A stretch of DNA of 64,000 bases from Nereocystis luetkeana (lineage: Eukaryota; Sar; Phaeophyceae; Laminariales; Laminariaceae), in contig JARUPZ010000020.1 in assembly GCA_031213475.1 (NCBI GenBank), forward strand, positions 3,092,975 through 3,156,974. Reading direction: 5' to 3'. The notes under the pieces are model-generated. The model saw only the letters and a list, made by a program, of their open reading frames with translations, did no database searches and was not told the DNA's origin. Shown here piece after piece: positions 53,219-64,000 of the stretch (position 1 is the stretch's first letter; each line of letters opens with the position of its first letter). The translations under genes were made by a program, and so were the position numbers.

Positions 53219-56200
53219 GTGAGTCTTGGATGCGTGCTACAGGAACCGGGGGGAGGGGGGGGGGGGGTAGGGCGTACTCATTTGTTGCTTGCCTTCGGCA
53301 TTTGACCATTGACCATGGACAACACACCTATTTCGATGAGGGGGGTGGTGATGGGGTCTAATGTTTCTCATGCGCCTTACAAGAGGGAGCTCTAGGTAAA
53401 ACGCTATTTTAGAGGGGGGCACGCTTGCGCTGTCCGACGAACAAGATGGACACGAGTGTGAGTCCTCCGAGAGGAGCGCGCAAACCACGAACAAACTATT
53501 TGTGTCTCCCCCCAACGCAAACAGTGATTGCAAAACACGACTGAAACACGACTGATCCATTTTTTCTTGGCAAAAGATTCCGTGCCCTACCAGCATACTG
53601 GGGGGAAAGAAGCCATGCCCGCCGAAGGTAGGCATTTAGGTCAAGATAAACCCCTCCCGTAGCACGGGTCTACCCAAAGATGTCCGCTTAAGACATCCTC
53701 CTTGCAGTTCCTCCCCTCTCCTCCCTTCCCCTACCTCAAACACGCCTCCTAAGTCCGGTTTTCCCATTACCGCCCCACACACCTGCCTCCCCCATCCTCA
53801 TCCCGAAGTCCCCATCCCCACCCCAGCCTAGTGCACTAAAGCTATTGTAAAAGAGCCAGATAGGTCATGACGGATTGAATATATTCTAGATGTTTTACCG
53901 ACCGGTTTGGACGTGGGCTACGGACAGAGATGGTTCCTCCTGTTTATGAGGTACCTCACGGGATTATGGTAATATGGCCTCCATACCCGCCGTAACACCC
54001 AACATCCTGATCAAAACTGATCAAGATGGACAGCCCCGAGATCAGGCCAGGAAATAAATCAAGACCATTGCAAAAGCAGATACCTGGTAAGATGCATAGG
54101 ATTCCAATGACGGAGGAGGCGTTTTTTCCGGTATACCTAGGTTGAGGAGACTGCGTCAGCCAGAAATACTTTTGTTTTTACGAAGTGCTAGACACAGGTA
54201 GTCGAGACCCCTCCCCCCCCAGCACAATGTGGGTGTCTTCAATTTCTCGTGGGGGCATTGAAAAATCTAGCAAAGTCTCACAAGGTGCAGAAAACCTCCC
54301 ATTTCGGAACGCCCAACGGTGTGCTACAGTGTTCAACGTTCCACAAGGGATTACTGCCGCCCACAGTGTGGGGGTTCACGGTCACCTCTGTGCACCTTGT
54401 ATGTTATCGTAGCACGCATTACTATTTCGTTACTTGTGGTATTTTGCGCGGGCTTTACTGACTTGCTAAGATATCGTCTATCGTTTTGCCTTGTCCCGGC
54501 TAGAGAGCTTCAGTTGGAGCCGGTCGCCCAGACGGCTTCCCGGAAAAGGAGGGATGTCTCGCTGTCCCGAAATCTACACCGAAGCAACGCCTCCTCGTCT
54601 TGTGGCACGCTCAGTGGCGGCGGCCAGGGTAACGCCGACTGGTCATCGCCTTCCACGCTACTGGAACTCCCTGCGGTGGAGACCACTCCATCGGGGGGGA
54701 GATTACCCTGGGTATCGCAGGGGAGCAGTGTGACAGCACCTAGGCCTAGCGACGTCGGAGGCAACGGCGACCAAAGTGAGGATGACAGCAATAAACCGGG
54801 CGAGGGACGAGGTGGAACTGACGGTATCAGCGGCAGTGCCGGCGGTGGTGGTGGGGATAACTACGGCTTGGGAAAGGCGAGGGGGGCCACAACCGCAGCC
54901 AGTGACTGGCTCGTAGCGACTAGGCACGGCCGTGATGATGCGGCGAATCGCGCTAAGCTGTCGTCAGTGAAAACGGGGGCGGGGTGGGAGCAAACCTACG
55001 CATGCCGTCGGAGCGCCATGAGGCGGGGGATGACGACGAGCAAAAAGAACACTGCTCATGGAAATGTGAGTGGAAACACACGCGTGGTGCGAGGTCTGTG
55101 TGCGAGAGGACAGAGAAGAGAGAGAGAGAGAGAGCGAAAACGATCTGGCGTTTGTTAACGTGCATGTTGGGGAAGCAACAGCCTAGGCTCGGTTACATGT
55201 GCCGATGGAGGCGTTCTATGCTAGAGACCCACCCTAATTTTTCTGAGGCTCCTCACTCATGGAGCTCCATGCCTCACCCGAAAATTGATTCCTGAAAAAA
55301 CTTAAATGCACCCCCATGCACAATCCCATGGCCCAAGTTTACAAAAACGTCATTTTTCGAAACAAGATTGGCCTTCCGACGATTTTGGGTGAAGGAGACA
55401 CGTCATTCACAAACCTTTTGAGCGGAAATGTGCTACCTCTATCGCAGACGGCATCGATGGCGCTACCAAGGGGAGCCGGCGTGTTGTGAAGAGCACCAGC
55501 GCTCCCGCGCTCCCACACGCCCACACGCATGCATGTATCCCTACGACCGGTGAAGGCAATGTATGCCGAGCGTGGTAGCGTACCATAACCTCAGTAGGAG
55601 GCCGACAAATTGCTGGGAGGTTGTACTAAGGTGCTCGTACTATTAATAGTGCGCAATGGCTGCAGATCAACAAAATAAATATGGGCTTCGAAGTTAAACC
55701 GGCAAAGCTATTGCTAAACGACCCGTCACCACCACGTTTCTACCACCGTAAGTTAGAGGCGATCGACGACCTCTGAGACGTGGGTTGGTGGAATATTGTG
55801 CTCGAACTTCCAAGCAATGTCGTGCTATCGCCACAGTAACGCCCGTTTCTACGCAAACTAAACACACGCATTGATAATGCAAAACGTTTGGGGGTCTTTG
55901 GTCCCCTCTCCCCGACTGAGAAACGACAAAACGCAGGTTGCTCGCCGCTGTCCTTCCTCGACTCCACCCCCCGAGAAATGGGACTGGGACTGGCGCAAGC
56001 GGCCGGTGTCCGCCTTTCCCACTGACCGTGTCGAGGCCCTCTTCAATAAGATTGACGCCGCGCTCTCCTTTTCAGGAGCATCACCTTCGAACGTTGCGGC
56101 GGCCAGCACACCGCCTCCCTTGAGGGCCGCGGCGATAGACGCGAAAGCGTCGGAGAAAGCGGGTAGGGAAGCAGGGTGTAAAGAGGGGGAATCGTTTTCT

Positions 56201-59200
56201 GCGCCGCACACGGGCGATGCGGTGCCGCTGACGCCTGGTGTGAGACCGGTGGATGTCGGCGAGGGTGCCGCAGGGATGGGAGCCGGGGCTGCGGCCCAGC
56301 TGATGGTGGTACGGCCAGCGGTGCAACCGGCGGCGGATGACGCAGCTCGACAAAAGCCAAGGCTACAGAGAAGCGTACTAGGCCCCAAGGTGCGGTGAAA
56401 GGGTGTTGGCTCGAAGGCGGTCGAACACAGTTTTTTGGGTAGGGATGGATATCGCACTTGTAATAGCGACCAAGACGGGGGTAGGAGGGGTAACATCTAG
56501 GCCCTCTTGGACGAGCACTGTCGAAGATATCCCACCGGGCCCACGAAATCTAGATCATGTAATTCTCAACTTTAGCAGGGATGTATTACCGCCCTGAAAA
56601 TATCCCGTACCAGCCGCGCAGTTACAAAAAATGTTTGAAAATCAATCATCATGACGGGTTTCGTTATGGTGCCTATCTACCAGAACCTCTTTGGTACTGC
56701 TCCCGACATTTTGAGGGGACACTACTTAGAACTGGCATGTTGATTCTTGTTTTCAGTATGAATACGTACCAAGTAGTAAATTGGGGTTTATTTAATATCC
56801 ACCCCCCCCCCCCCCTCATTCTGCTTGAATTTTCATGCCAACCACCGTGCGTATCCGACCAGGGCGACGGAACGGGCATGGCCCATCTCGTTTCTGTCGA
56901 GGTGCAAGAGAGGAGCAAGCAGCTCGCCAAGCTGGAGCAAAAGATCATCGCTCTTCTCGTCAAAGGGAACGACCACGCCAGGCGCAGGTAAGCGATGCCT
57001 CTGGTTTGAACGGGGAACGCCAAGTCATTCCCCCCACGCCGATCGAGGCTGCAAGACACAAAATAACGGGTGCGCACTTCCCCAAGATACGACAGTGCGG
57101 TAAGTTAGAAATCAATGCCCCTACAGTGCCGCAAAGGAACGATTCGCGCCTCTACAGTGCGGTAAGTTAGAAATCAATGCCCCAACCGTGCGGCAAAGGG
57201 ACGATTCGCGCCTCTACAGTGCGGTAAGTTATAAATCAATGCCCCTACAATGCGGCAAAGGAACGATTCGCGCCTCTACAGCGCGGTAAGTTATAAATCA
57301 ATGCCCCTACAATGCGGCAAAGGGACGATTCGCGCCCCGACAACAATGCCTCTACAGTGCGGCAAAGGAACGATTCGCGCCTTAACAGCGTGGTAGAGGA
57401 GATAATCATGTGTGTCTACAGGGGGGGGGGGGGGGTACCAATTGTCGTGCATAGCCGTAGCCGTATGACCACGGGACCTCCCACCCTTATAATGACGGAA
57501 CGGAGCACGTCGGGTTTTCTCCGACTCCGCAGATATTGCTTGCGCTAGATGTCATGCATAGTCATAGTCGTGTGACCATAGACCCTCGCATGCCTGCAGA
57601 TGTCGGGACGGACTGCGTCGGCCTTTTACCGCCCAGGAAGGCATTGCTTGGGGGGGGGGGGGTTGGACGCATGCGGTAGGTAAGCGTGGGCGGCTCGCGA
57701 CAAAACACGTCAAATGGACGCTAGTCGACGAGAGAAGAAAGGGGGCTGAAGGCTTCTCGCGGTGAAATGCAATGCGCGAACCGCGAGTGGGGAGGGGGGA
57801 GTAGGACGGCCTGCTGTGTGACCCTGGATCTGAGTTACGTCTAGAAGGGAGAGAGAGAGAGAGAGAAAAAACAAAAACACCGGAGATAATATAATAAACG
57901 GGATGGAAAACACAAGACCAGGAGGAGGTGAAAAAACAAAAAAAATCTGCCGCTATCGTAGAACGGGTCTACTACTGCGCCACCACCATGAGAGGTAATA
58001 TAAGATCTGTTTGATGGATGAAAAATAGAACGATTGTTTCATATATTACCGGTCAGAATAGTAGATCATCTGTACACCTGTGGCCGGGACCCCCCCCCCC
58101 CCCCTTCCCTGGCACAACGCGAAACCCTTGTAAGGAGAATGAACACTGTAGAACACTATTTTGTCTACCGAATGGAGGGGTTGTCGACACTCTGTGGGTT
58201 TTGTTACGCTATTCAATGTCTCCAAGATAAGTTTTACTACGCTCACATTGTGCAGGGGGTGGGGGAAAGGGGTCCTGGTCCCTTGTGATGAAGAACCCGT
58301 ATGACCCATCCCCAATGATCTACAGTAGCTGGACGGTCCATGCACGGGCCCATCAACGCCGCCATGGTCGAACAAGTCTCGGTCATGGCTTCGTCTATGG
58401 GGTTATGGCTTCGTCCATAGACAAGCCCATGAACGCACCCATGGCGGTGTTCACGGGCCCGTCCATGGACGAAGCCATGGCCGACCCAGCGTAGGCAATG
58501 GCTTCATTCATGGACGGGTTCGTGGACGAATCGATGGCGGCGTTCATGCGCCTGGGCGCATCCGTGGCGGTGTCGTGTGGCGCTTGGGTCGGGGTTAGGG
58601 CTATACTTAGGGTTAGGGTTAGGGTTGTGGTTGTGGTCGATTGTGGTGCCGTTCATGGACGGGCCCATGAACGCCGCCGTGGATGCGTCCTTGGGCCCGT
58701 GCATGGGCGAAGCCATGATCGACCATGGTCATGGAATCGTGCAATGACGCTGCCCACGGGCCCATGGTACCGGTCATGGTGCACGCCATGGTCGGCCATA
58801 GTCGACCACGGTTCCGGTCATGGTCGGCCACGATCGACCATGGGCCCGTCCATGGTCGACCATGGATTCGACCATGGCAAGGTCCATGACCTGTCGAACT
58901 AATGCGATCCGTATATCCCCCCCCCCGCCCCCACCTCCGAAACATCGCCTTTTCCAAACGGTTATGCCACCCCAACCCGCCCTAGAGAGGCGCAAGAGCG
59001 GCGACGCGGACACAAGACCGCCAAGAAGCCGCTGGCTAAGGGTCCTAGGCCGGGGCAGCTGGGGCCGCACTACACACTTGAGGCTGTCATGGACTTCAGG
59101 GGTGAGCGTTACGGTAGTGCATACATTTCATTTTGGTTGGTGTTTGCTTCCATCCTACTACTTTGACCTCAACTCTATCTATTGATAGTAGCCTTCGAGA

Positions 59201-59628
59201 AAAAACACTATTTCGGGGGACTATAGTAAATAGGACCAAATAAGGATAGCAAAAATAGGAAAATAAATAGTTTTTTTGTATGTACCGTAGGTCCTATGTA
59301 CTATGGTCCCCTGTAATAGACCGCCTGGGCGACCGGTAATATATAGGCCAACGAGAAAGGTTGGCAAAACATGAGTAGAGGTCACCCTTTCGTACGGCTG
59401 TTGTGAAATGTGAGATAGGAGTCAGCAGGGCCATCCATGAAAAGGGTAGGCTGTGCATTATTGTTGAGGTTTCGGTCAAGGTAGTCGGGTCTGGTTGGTG
59501 GTAGCATCATCCATGCATAGAGCCGTTCTATCCCGAGTTCCCTCTTTGTATGCGGATGGCATATAATTGGGGCAAGCGCTGCCACTGTTGCTGTACACAA
59601 AGGCAGATGACAGGTGGAATAAGATAGA

Positions 59629-59660
<32 letters not shown>

Positions 59661-60981
59661 AACAAGAACTGGCCGGCATTTTACTAACCGCTCATGTTTC
59701 ACGTCAGAGTCCAAATAAATGGTGATTATATTGATGAACGGAGTGGTGACAAACAATAGTAACGCCTGCCAGGTATTATAACTGTTTTGATGCGCGCTAC
59801 GTAGGAAACTTGGATGAAGAAATCGCGTGCTTACCAACGAGCGCTGCAAGCCCTGAAAATTCTCTACCTAGTACCATGTCGGCCGATGCTCGAGAATGTT
59901 CAAGGTCAACGTCACAAGACCGTGCCACACCTCCAAGGCAGATCATCGACCCCCTCTTCACGAAATCTACTGCAGATATTTCAGAACACAGGTTTAAGAA
60001 TTCCTGATCCGTGATGTCAAAACTCTCATGTGGCCGGGTGGGAGCCCCGCAAGAAACCTCTGCGTGACCTAGAACAGTTTTCCCGGGGTGCATATGTACT
60101 ATTACGCGTGACCATAGTAAATAAGACTTATTATGGTATACACAAATACCTATATATTTCCCAATTTTTTACTCATCATACTCGTAGTATTTCGTCCTAT
60201 TTACTATAGTCCGCCGTAATATCAGGATATGCAGTTTCCTGCACAAGGCATCCTAGCGGCAGGTGGGGGTCTGTACTTAATCTAGATCGTGATGTGCAGC
60301 GGTAGCCCGTGATCTATCTCCACTCCAGAACACCTACAGTAGGCTTCGTAGGCCTATCGATCGCCAGCGGAAAGTGTCGTGCCGCCTGCTCGTGCGCTCC
60401 TCGTCTCTACACGGCGCAGCTACGCACATCAAGCAAGAGGGTACTCGAGAGCGGTGAGCAAGTCTTTCCGTTCTCCTTGCCTTCCACCAGGATAAATAAA
60501 CCATTACGTCGGTAGAGCCCATACGTCGGTAAAGTCCATAAAAAGTAGAACAAAAGATGTGAATTCGGTGAGTTGGCGGCAAAACTAATATTTCTTTGTG
60601 TACGCTGACTTCAAAATACCATGCGCCCGACGGGCGTAAGGTTTCAAGCCTTGCGCAGAATTCGTCGTTCCTGTTGGGGTGTATATTGCTGGTCGAGAGG
60701 TCGCCCCGCTCCCCCCTCCTCCACTCGTGTGACGTCCGGACGAGCCTGATAGTGCTCGTCTTTGAGGCTTGGATATCGGCGTGTTACACAACGGAGAACA
60801 GAGCTGCGGGAGACGTTTTTGGTCGTAACAGTTTTAGATGCTCATCATCCGTACCTGCGTTTGTTCTCCGGGTGTACCTAAAACGGTATTTATGTAACTA
60901 TCCGTCTACAGCTCACCCGGCTCACTCGGCGTCTGCACTGATTCTTCGCCCCAGAGGGAACACAACCTCCATGGTCACAGC
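52857..60981 (+). CDS. Gene C: unidentified disordered/coiled-coil protein (multi-exon, 3' end uncertain)
   Basis: At least six and perhaps eight exons join in phase: 52857-53218, 54504-55065, 55937-56389, 56863-56987, 58986-59101, 59805-59991, then weaker 60368-60440 and 60955-60981. The start is put at ATG 52857, the first ATG in the open frame, but the frame is open further upstream. The protein is mostly disordered: basic (RRGKSRGRG), Ser/Gly-rich, one Trp-rich patch (EKWDWDWRKRP), a helical coiled segment (ERSKQLAKLEQKIIALLVKG), and a basic-to-compact stretch (RRRGHKTAKKPLAKG, GPHYTLEAVMDFRG). I recognise no domain and propose no function. No stop was found after the last exon, so the gene may continue past the GA repeat or end by another route. 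Confidence 0.55.
54504..55065 (+). CDS. Gene C exon 2
   Basis: Acceptor TTGCCTTGTCCCGGCTAG and donor AAT|GTGAGT bound the exon, phase 2 in and 0 out, 187 codons. It is basic, then Ser/Gly-rich and disordered (ASRKRRDVSLSRNLHRSN; SEDDSNKPGEGRGGTDG). Confidence 0.65.
55211..55449. mobile_element. Family III element
   Basis: It starts GCGTTCTATGCTAGAGACCC and ends GCTACCTCTATCGCAGACGG. The interior closely matches the other copies (CAATCCCATGGCCCAAGTTT). It lies in gene C intron 2. Confidence 0.75.
55937..56389 (+). CDS. Gene C exon 3
   Basis: Acceptor GACAAAACGCAG and donor AAG|GTGCGG bound 151 codons, phase 0 in and 0 out. It starts VARRCPSSTPPPEKWDWDWR and has FPTDRVEALFNKIDAAL, a probable helix, then an Ala/Pro-rich tail. 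Confidence 0.65.
56863..56987 (+). CDS. Gene C exon 4: coiled coil
   Basis: Acceptor GCGTATCCGACCAG and donor CGCAG|GTAAGC bound the exon, phase 0 in and 2 out. MAHLVSVEVQERSKQLAKLE then QKIIALLVKGNDHARR has heptad-like spacing. Confidence 0.72.
57093..57395. repeat. Minisatellite, about 64-bp unit, 5 copies, each with splice-site-like motifs
   Basis: The unit contains CTCTACAGTGCGGTAAGTTA, AATCAATGCCCCTACA and GCAAAGGAACGATTCGCGC. Four copies carry a perfect GGTAAGTTA and most carry a CTCTACAG acceptor-like string. It lies about 100 bp after the exon 4 donor. Confidence 0.85.
57421..57662 (+). mobile_element. Family IV, two truncated copies between poly-G runs
   Basis: Two successive copies of the CATAGCCGTAGCCGTATGAC to CGGGTTTTCTCCGAC segment lie between a 15-G run (57421) and an 11-G run (57651). 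Confidence 0.6.
57690..57910 (+). mobile_element. SINE fragment, 5'-truncated
   Basis: GACGAGAGAAGAAAGGGGGC, CTGCTGTGTGACCCTGGATC and ATAATAAACGGGATGGAAAA match the body and 3' part of the 12505-12862 SINE read on its own strand. Confidence 0.65.
58320..58890. repeat. CCATGG-rich degenerate palindromic repeats with a telomere-like core
   Basis: Variants of GTCCATGGACGAAGCCATGG and its complement recur every 20-60 bp. In the middle, (TTAGGG)3 lies at 58608-58626 beside GGTCGGGGTTAGGG. Frames through it are low-complexity. Confidence 0.75.
58986..59101 (+). CDS. Gene C exon 5
   Basis: Acceptor CCCAACCCGCCCTAG and donor AGGG|GTGAGC bound the exon, phase 2 in and 1 out. Basic EAQERRRGHKTAKKPLAKG then GPHYTLEAVMDFR. 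Both phases match the neighbours. Confidence 0.72.
59209..59320. mobile_element. Family II palindromic element
   Basis: TATTTCGGGGGACTATAGTA and TACTATGGTCCCCTGTAATA arms. It lies in gene C intron 5. Confidence 0.8.
59805..59991 (+). CDS. Gene C exon 6
   Basis: Acceptor GCGCGCTACGTAG and donor CACAG|GTTTAA bound the exon, phase 1 in and 2 out. NLDEEIACLPTSAASPENSL then PPRQIIDPLFTKSTADISEH. The phase matches exon 5; the donor is weak after the GT. Confidence 0.6.
60100..60222. mobile_element. Family II palindromic element (diverged)
   Basis: TATTACGCGTGACCATAGTA and TACTATAGTCCGCCGTAATA arms. Confidence 0.75.
60368..60440 (+). CDS. Gene C exon 7 (tentative)
   Basis: Acceptor CCTATCGATCGCCAG and donor AGG|GTACTC bound the exon, phase 2 in and 0 out. 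The peptide GKCRAACSCAPRLYTAQLRT is basic and Cys-rich. The phase fits exon 6. Confidence 0.4.
60955..60981 (+). CDS. Gene C exon 8 (tentative micro-exon)
   Basis: Acceptor GATTCTTCGCCCCAG and donor AGC|GTAAGA flank nine codons (REHNLHGHS), phase 0 in and 0 out. The splice signals are good, but an exon this short is easy to find by chance. Confidence 0.25.
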
Positions 60982-61093
60982 GTAAGACACCACACCGTGT
61001 ACGAACGCAGTAGGATATCAGACAAGGCGTGGCCATGGCCTCGTACCGGGTGCGACAAGCACAACATACACACGCGCGTGCAGACCAGATACA

Positions 61094-61536
<443 letters not shown>

Positions 61537-61538
<2 letters not shown>

Positions 61539-63077
61539 AAAACACGAGTGGGGGGGGTGGGGGGGGCTTTGCTCCACGACAACAAAATCTGCCCCGACGG
61601 GGGGAGGGCACAGGGCCTGAGCTGGGTATTCAATAGTCCCCCAAAATATCTGATCTGTGTCTGGTATGGCGCGTCCTGCGATCGGGGTTCACCTGCAGAA
61701 TTCTGGGGCTTTTTTTTCCCGTTTTGAGGAGCTCCATACCCCAATATCTGCAGTAGTAGCAATCCATAACTGGCTCTCGAGAAGATCTGTACTTGGGATT
61801 TTACCCGATGAACAATCCCCTACAGCCTACCGTACTATAAAAAAATAATGTGTGCCACCCAAAACGGGATAATGGCACGTCAGTCAGAACTATTTCCCGC
61901 CAAAAAATTACTCGAATATAAACGCCCTAGAGTCCTACCAGGTACCCACCTCTTCTGGCGTACCCTTGTCTCACGCCTCGTATGCCGAAGCCGGGTCACT
62001 CTGAGTGGTATATTATAAGGACCGCTGAGACTTGAATATGAATATCAAACGGTCCTTAAATTTACGCCCAGACCTCAATATATACATCAACCGGTCCTTA
62101 TATTTACGCATAGGCTTCCGTATGATCATCAACCGGTCTTTATACTTGCGCCCGGAACGTGTTTTGTTTCTATCGAAGTTTTTGGGTGGGGGCAAGAAAG
62201 TCTGGGGTGAGGCAAAAAAAAAAAGAAACTGAGCCTAAAAAAAACTAAGCTGAGGCTGGCCCTGCACGCCCCCCCCCCCATCCCCGCCCCCCACCGCGCT
62301 ATAATACGAGATCCTAGAGGTGTTATGATACTGCCTTGAATGAGGCTTAAAGCGCAGAAACTACCTGGGTTTAAGTATTTGGATGGTGTTTGTAGTACTT
62401 GGGGGGCGTTTCGTAGAAGATGAAAACCAGGGGTTTTCCCAGCGAGCTCGAGCTCGGCTCTTTGTCCCCTCGTGCACGAAAGGAATAAAGCTGCTATTTT
62501 CCCGTCTCTCAGCAAACAACACACGTGAGTACCAACGAGTACCGACTTGACAGGCAAACCTGTCCAGGGATACAAAATGCACCGACCTTGATATTATGAA
62601 GAGGCGTCGTCGGATCCGCTCCAGGGGCGGAGAGTGTTATAAGGCTCAGATTGAGTTGGCAATCGGTTAACCTATACCAGTAGCCCAAGGGACTAAGACC
62701 TTAACAGAGGTCATATTGGTCAACATATAGATATATGTCACTGGGACTGGCCGCGCTACTTAACTCGCGATATGGTTGGAATAGTGATGTATTCAGTCTC
62801 CTTACCATGAATCGTTTAACGCGAGTATTGGATTGGATGAGGCTTCCTGCGCCGTTGGGTGCTCTTGTTAGTTGATCACTGGTCAGGCGCAGGGTCGTCT
62901 CTCCTTGCTCAGCATTGGATCAATCCTATTCCGCACACGCTGCGAAAAATACGTCTCGATCAAGCTCAGGCGACAGGAGTGGTTGCTAGCTCGCTACGTA
63001 GCTCGCTTGAGTAAATAGCGTCGGCGTACCAACAGTTTTTTTTTGCAACAACAAAAATCGAGAGGTGCCCACGTAGT
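61537..63077. other. Gene-poor stretch
   Basis: Short poly-G/C and A runs, a family III interior fragment (GAGGAGCTCCATACCCC, about 61728) and a small repeat of AAACCGGTCCTTA-type units at 62045-62150. I see no supported exon. Confidence 0.4.
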
Positions 63078-63171
63078 AACCCTTTTCGAAGTGCAGTACC
63101 GTTTTGGGGACAAACCAATCAAATTTCGTCATGTAGTTTGTCCCCAAAACGGGACTGCGGCACTTGCAGTT
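63078..63171. mobile_element. Family I foldback element
   Basis: AACCCTTTTCGAAGTGCAGT and AAACGGGACTGCGGCACTTG arms, with long conserved GTTTTGGGGACAAAC / GTTTGTCCCCAAAAC inner arms. Confidence 0.8.
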
Positions 63172-63278
63172 TTATATACTCTCAGGATCAGTTTTGGGGT
63201 GAGGTATATATAGAGCTTCGTAATCAAGGGAGAATAGCCTTGAAAAAATATACCCCTACCACAGCTTCCGTCCCTAGT

Positions 63279-63396
63279 ATTACGGGGGACGATAGTAAAT
63301 AGGACCTACGATACTACACACAAAAACCCATATATTTACCTATTTTTACTATTAATAACAGTATTTGGTCCTATTTACTATGGCCCCCCGTATTGG
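63279..63396. mobile_element. Family II palindromic element
   Basis: TATTACGGGGGACGATAGTA and TACTATGGCCCCCCGTATTG arms. Confidence 0.8.
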
Positions 63397-63405
63397 AAGG
63401 TGTGC

Positions 63406-63660
63406 GAAAAGAAAGCGGTTTCAAAGACGCCCTCTGGGACGTCGAAACCCACGCAAAAGTTGACGCAAAATGTATTCCTGTACGAGGCCAGAGCACGAAC
63501 GAACGGCAGACCTTCTACTACAAACATAAAAATTACTGATGTAAACCACTTGCCGTTTGGGACACATTTGTTTTTCAAAAAAAAGGATCCGAATTCTTTC
63601 CGCAGAGCACTGACTGCTTCAACCGGTAAAACGTCAAGCTTCTGGAGTGGAATGTATTAG
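63406..63660 (+). other. Open segment of unknown status after a family II element
   Basis: An 85-codon frame without an early ATG (KTPSGTSKPTQKLTQNVFLY; GRPSTTNIKITDVNHLPFG) ends at TAG 63658-63660. The composition is protein-like and it could be a terminal exon of gene C or of another gene, but the acceptor is unclear. Confidence 0.2.
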
Positions 63661-64000
63661 GTGTATCATCGCTTTGCTGCTCCTTCCACGTATTAAGGGT
63701 ATCTACCATGCTACGTCTGTTTACTTTCACACATCGCCGGACAGATCAGGTCCCCCATTCTCATCATTTAGACTACTTAGGAGCTACGCGTACACAGATC
63801 CCTGCTTCGTGCACAATGATGCTGACGGTAGATCCCCGCTTTAAGCGATGTGAACGATTCCAGGTAAAACGTTTCGTGTAGGATCTGTGACGATTCGATC
63901 CCTTGCGCCGCATCTCATCAGAGCTGCAAGTGCGGGGTCTATAAATTACCTGCTATGTAGATCGTGCGGCATCTTAATGTAACTGGAAGCAAGTACAAGA

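Overview
The window looks like nuclear DNA from an intron-rich eukaryote. My best guess is a brown alga or another multicellular stramenopile. The reasons are one gene of 24 or more small exons split by 0.1-4 kb introns, GC-leaning exons, Ala/Gly/Ser/Asp-rich low-complexity coding stretches, and introns packed with short palindromic transposon relics and poly-C/poly-G tracts. There are no operons, Shine-Dalgarno sites, rRNA genes or CRISPR arrays. The lineage is inferred from gene structure and is not proven by a marker gene. Every gene model below comes from reading splice sites, reading-frame phase and protein-family resemblance by eye.

Layout. (A) 1-7.7 kb: the apparent 3' end of a plus-strand gene entering from the left. 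It has one convincing coiled-coil exon (33-275) and three or four weaker exons in compatible phase, possibly ending at a stop near 7697. A broken transposase-like reading frame (587-1384) lies in its first intron. (B) 7.7-11.5 kb: repeat-filled spacer with two tandem copies of a poly-C-ended element, a perfect 90-bp duplication and a minisatellite. (C) 11.5-52.3 kb: the main gene, a roughly 1,500-residue EF-hand plus WD40 protein of the WDR49/WDR64/EFCAB8 type. Successive exons join in phase with one exception. The protein reads as an EF-hand pair, a linker, about 14 WD blades (enough for two seven-bladed propellers), a Gly/Asp-repeat insertion and a disordered C-terminal tail ending at 52255. 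(D) 52.9-61 kb: a third plus-strand gene of unknown function, with about eight exons encoding disordered, basic and coiled-coil segments. (E) 61-64 kb: a 440-bp GA microsatellite and more repeats.

The introns hold several recognisable repeat families. Family I is an 85-95 bp foldback with GGACTGCAGTCC-type arms. Family II is a palindrome of about 110 bp with TATTACGGGGGACC arms. Family III is about 245 bp with TTCTACGATAGAGGT inverted ends. Family IV is a composite element of about 500 bp that ends in a poly-C/G run. There is also a tRNA-derived SINE, a 1,069-bp element with 242-bp inverted arms, and a GATCTTAACGAGGA foldback.

The most unusual signals are these. Intronic tandem arrays carry copies of the neighbouring exon end together with its 5' splice site. 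A SINE abuts a WD exon that has no visible AG acceptor. A repeat family has poly-C in place of the usual poly-A tail.
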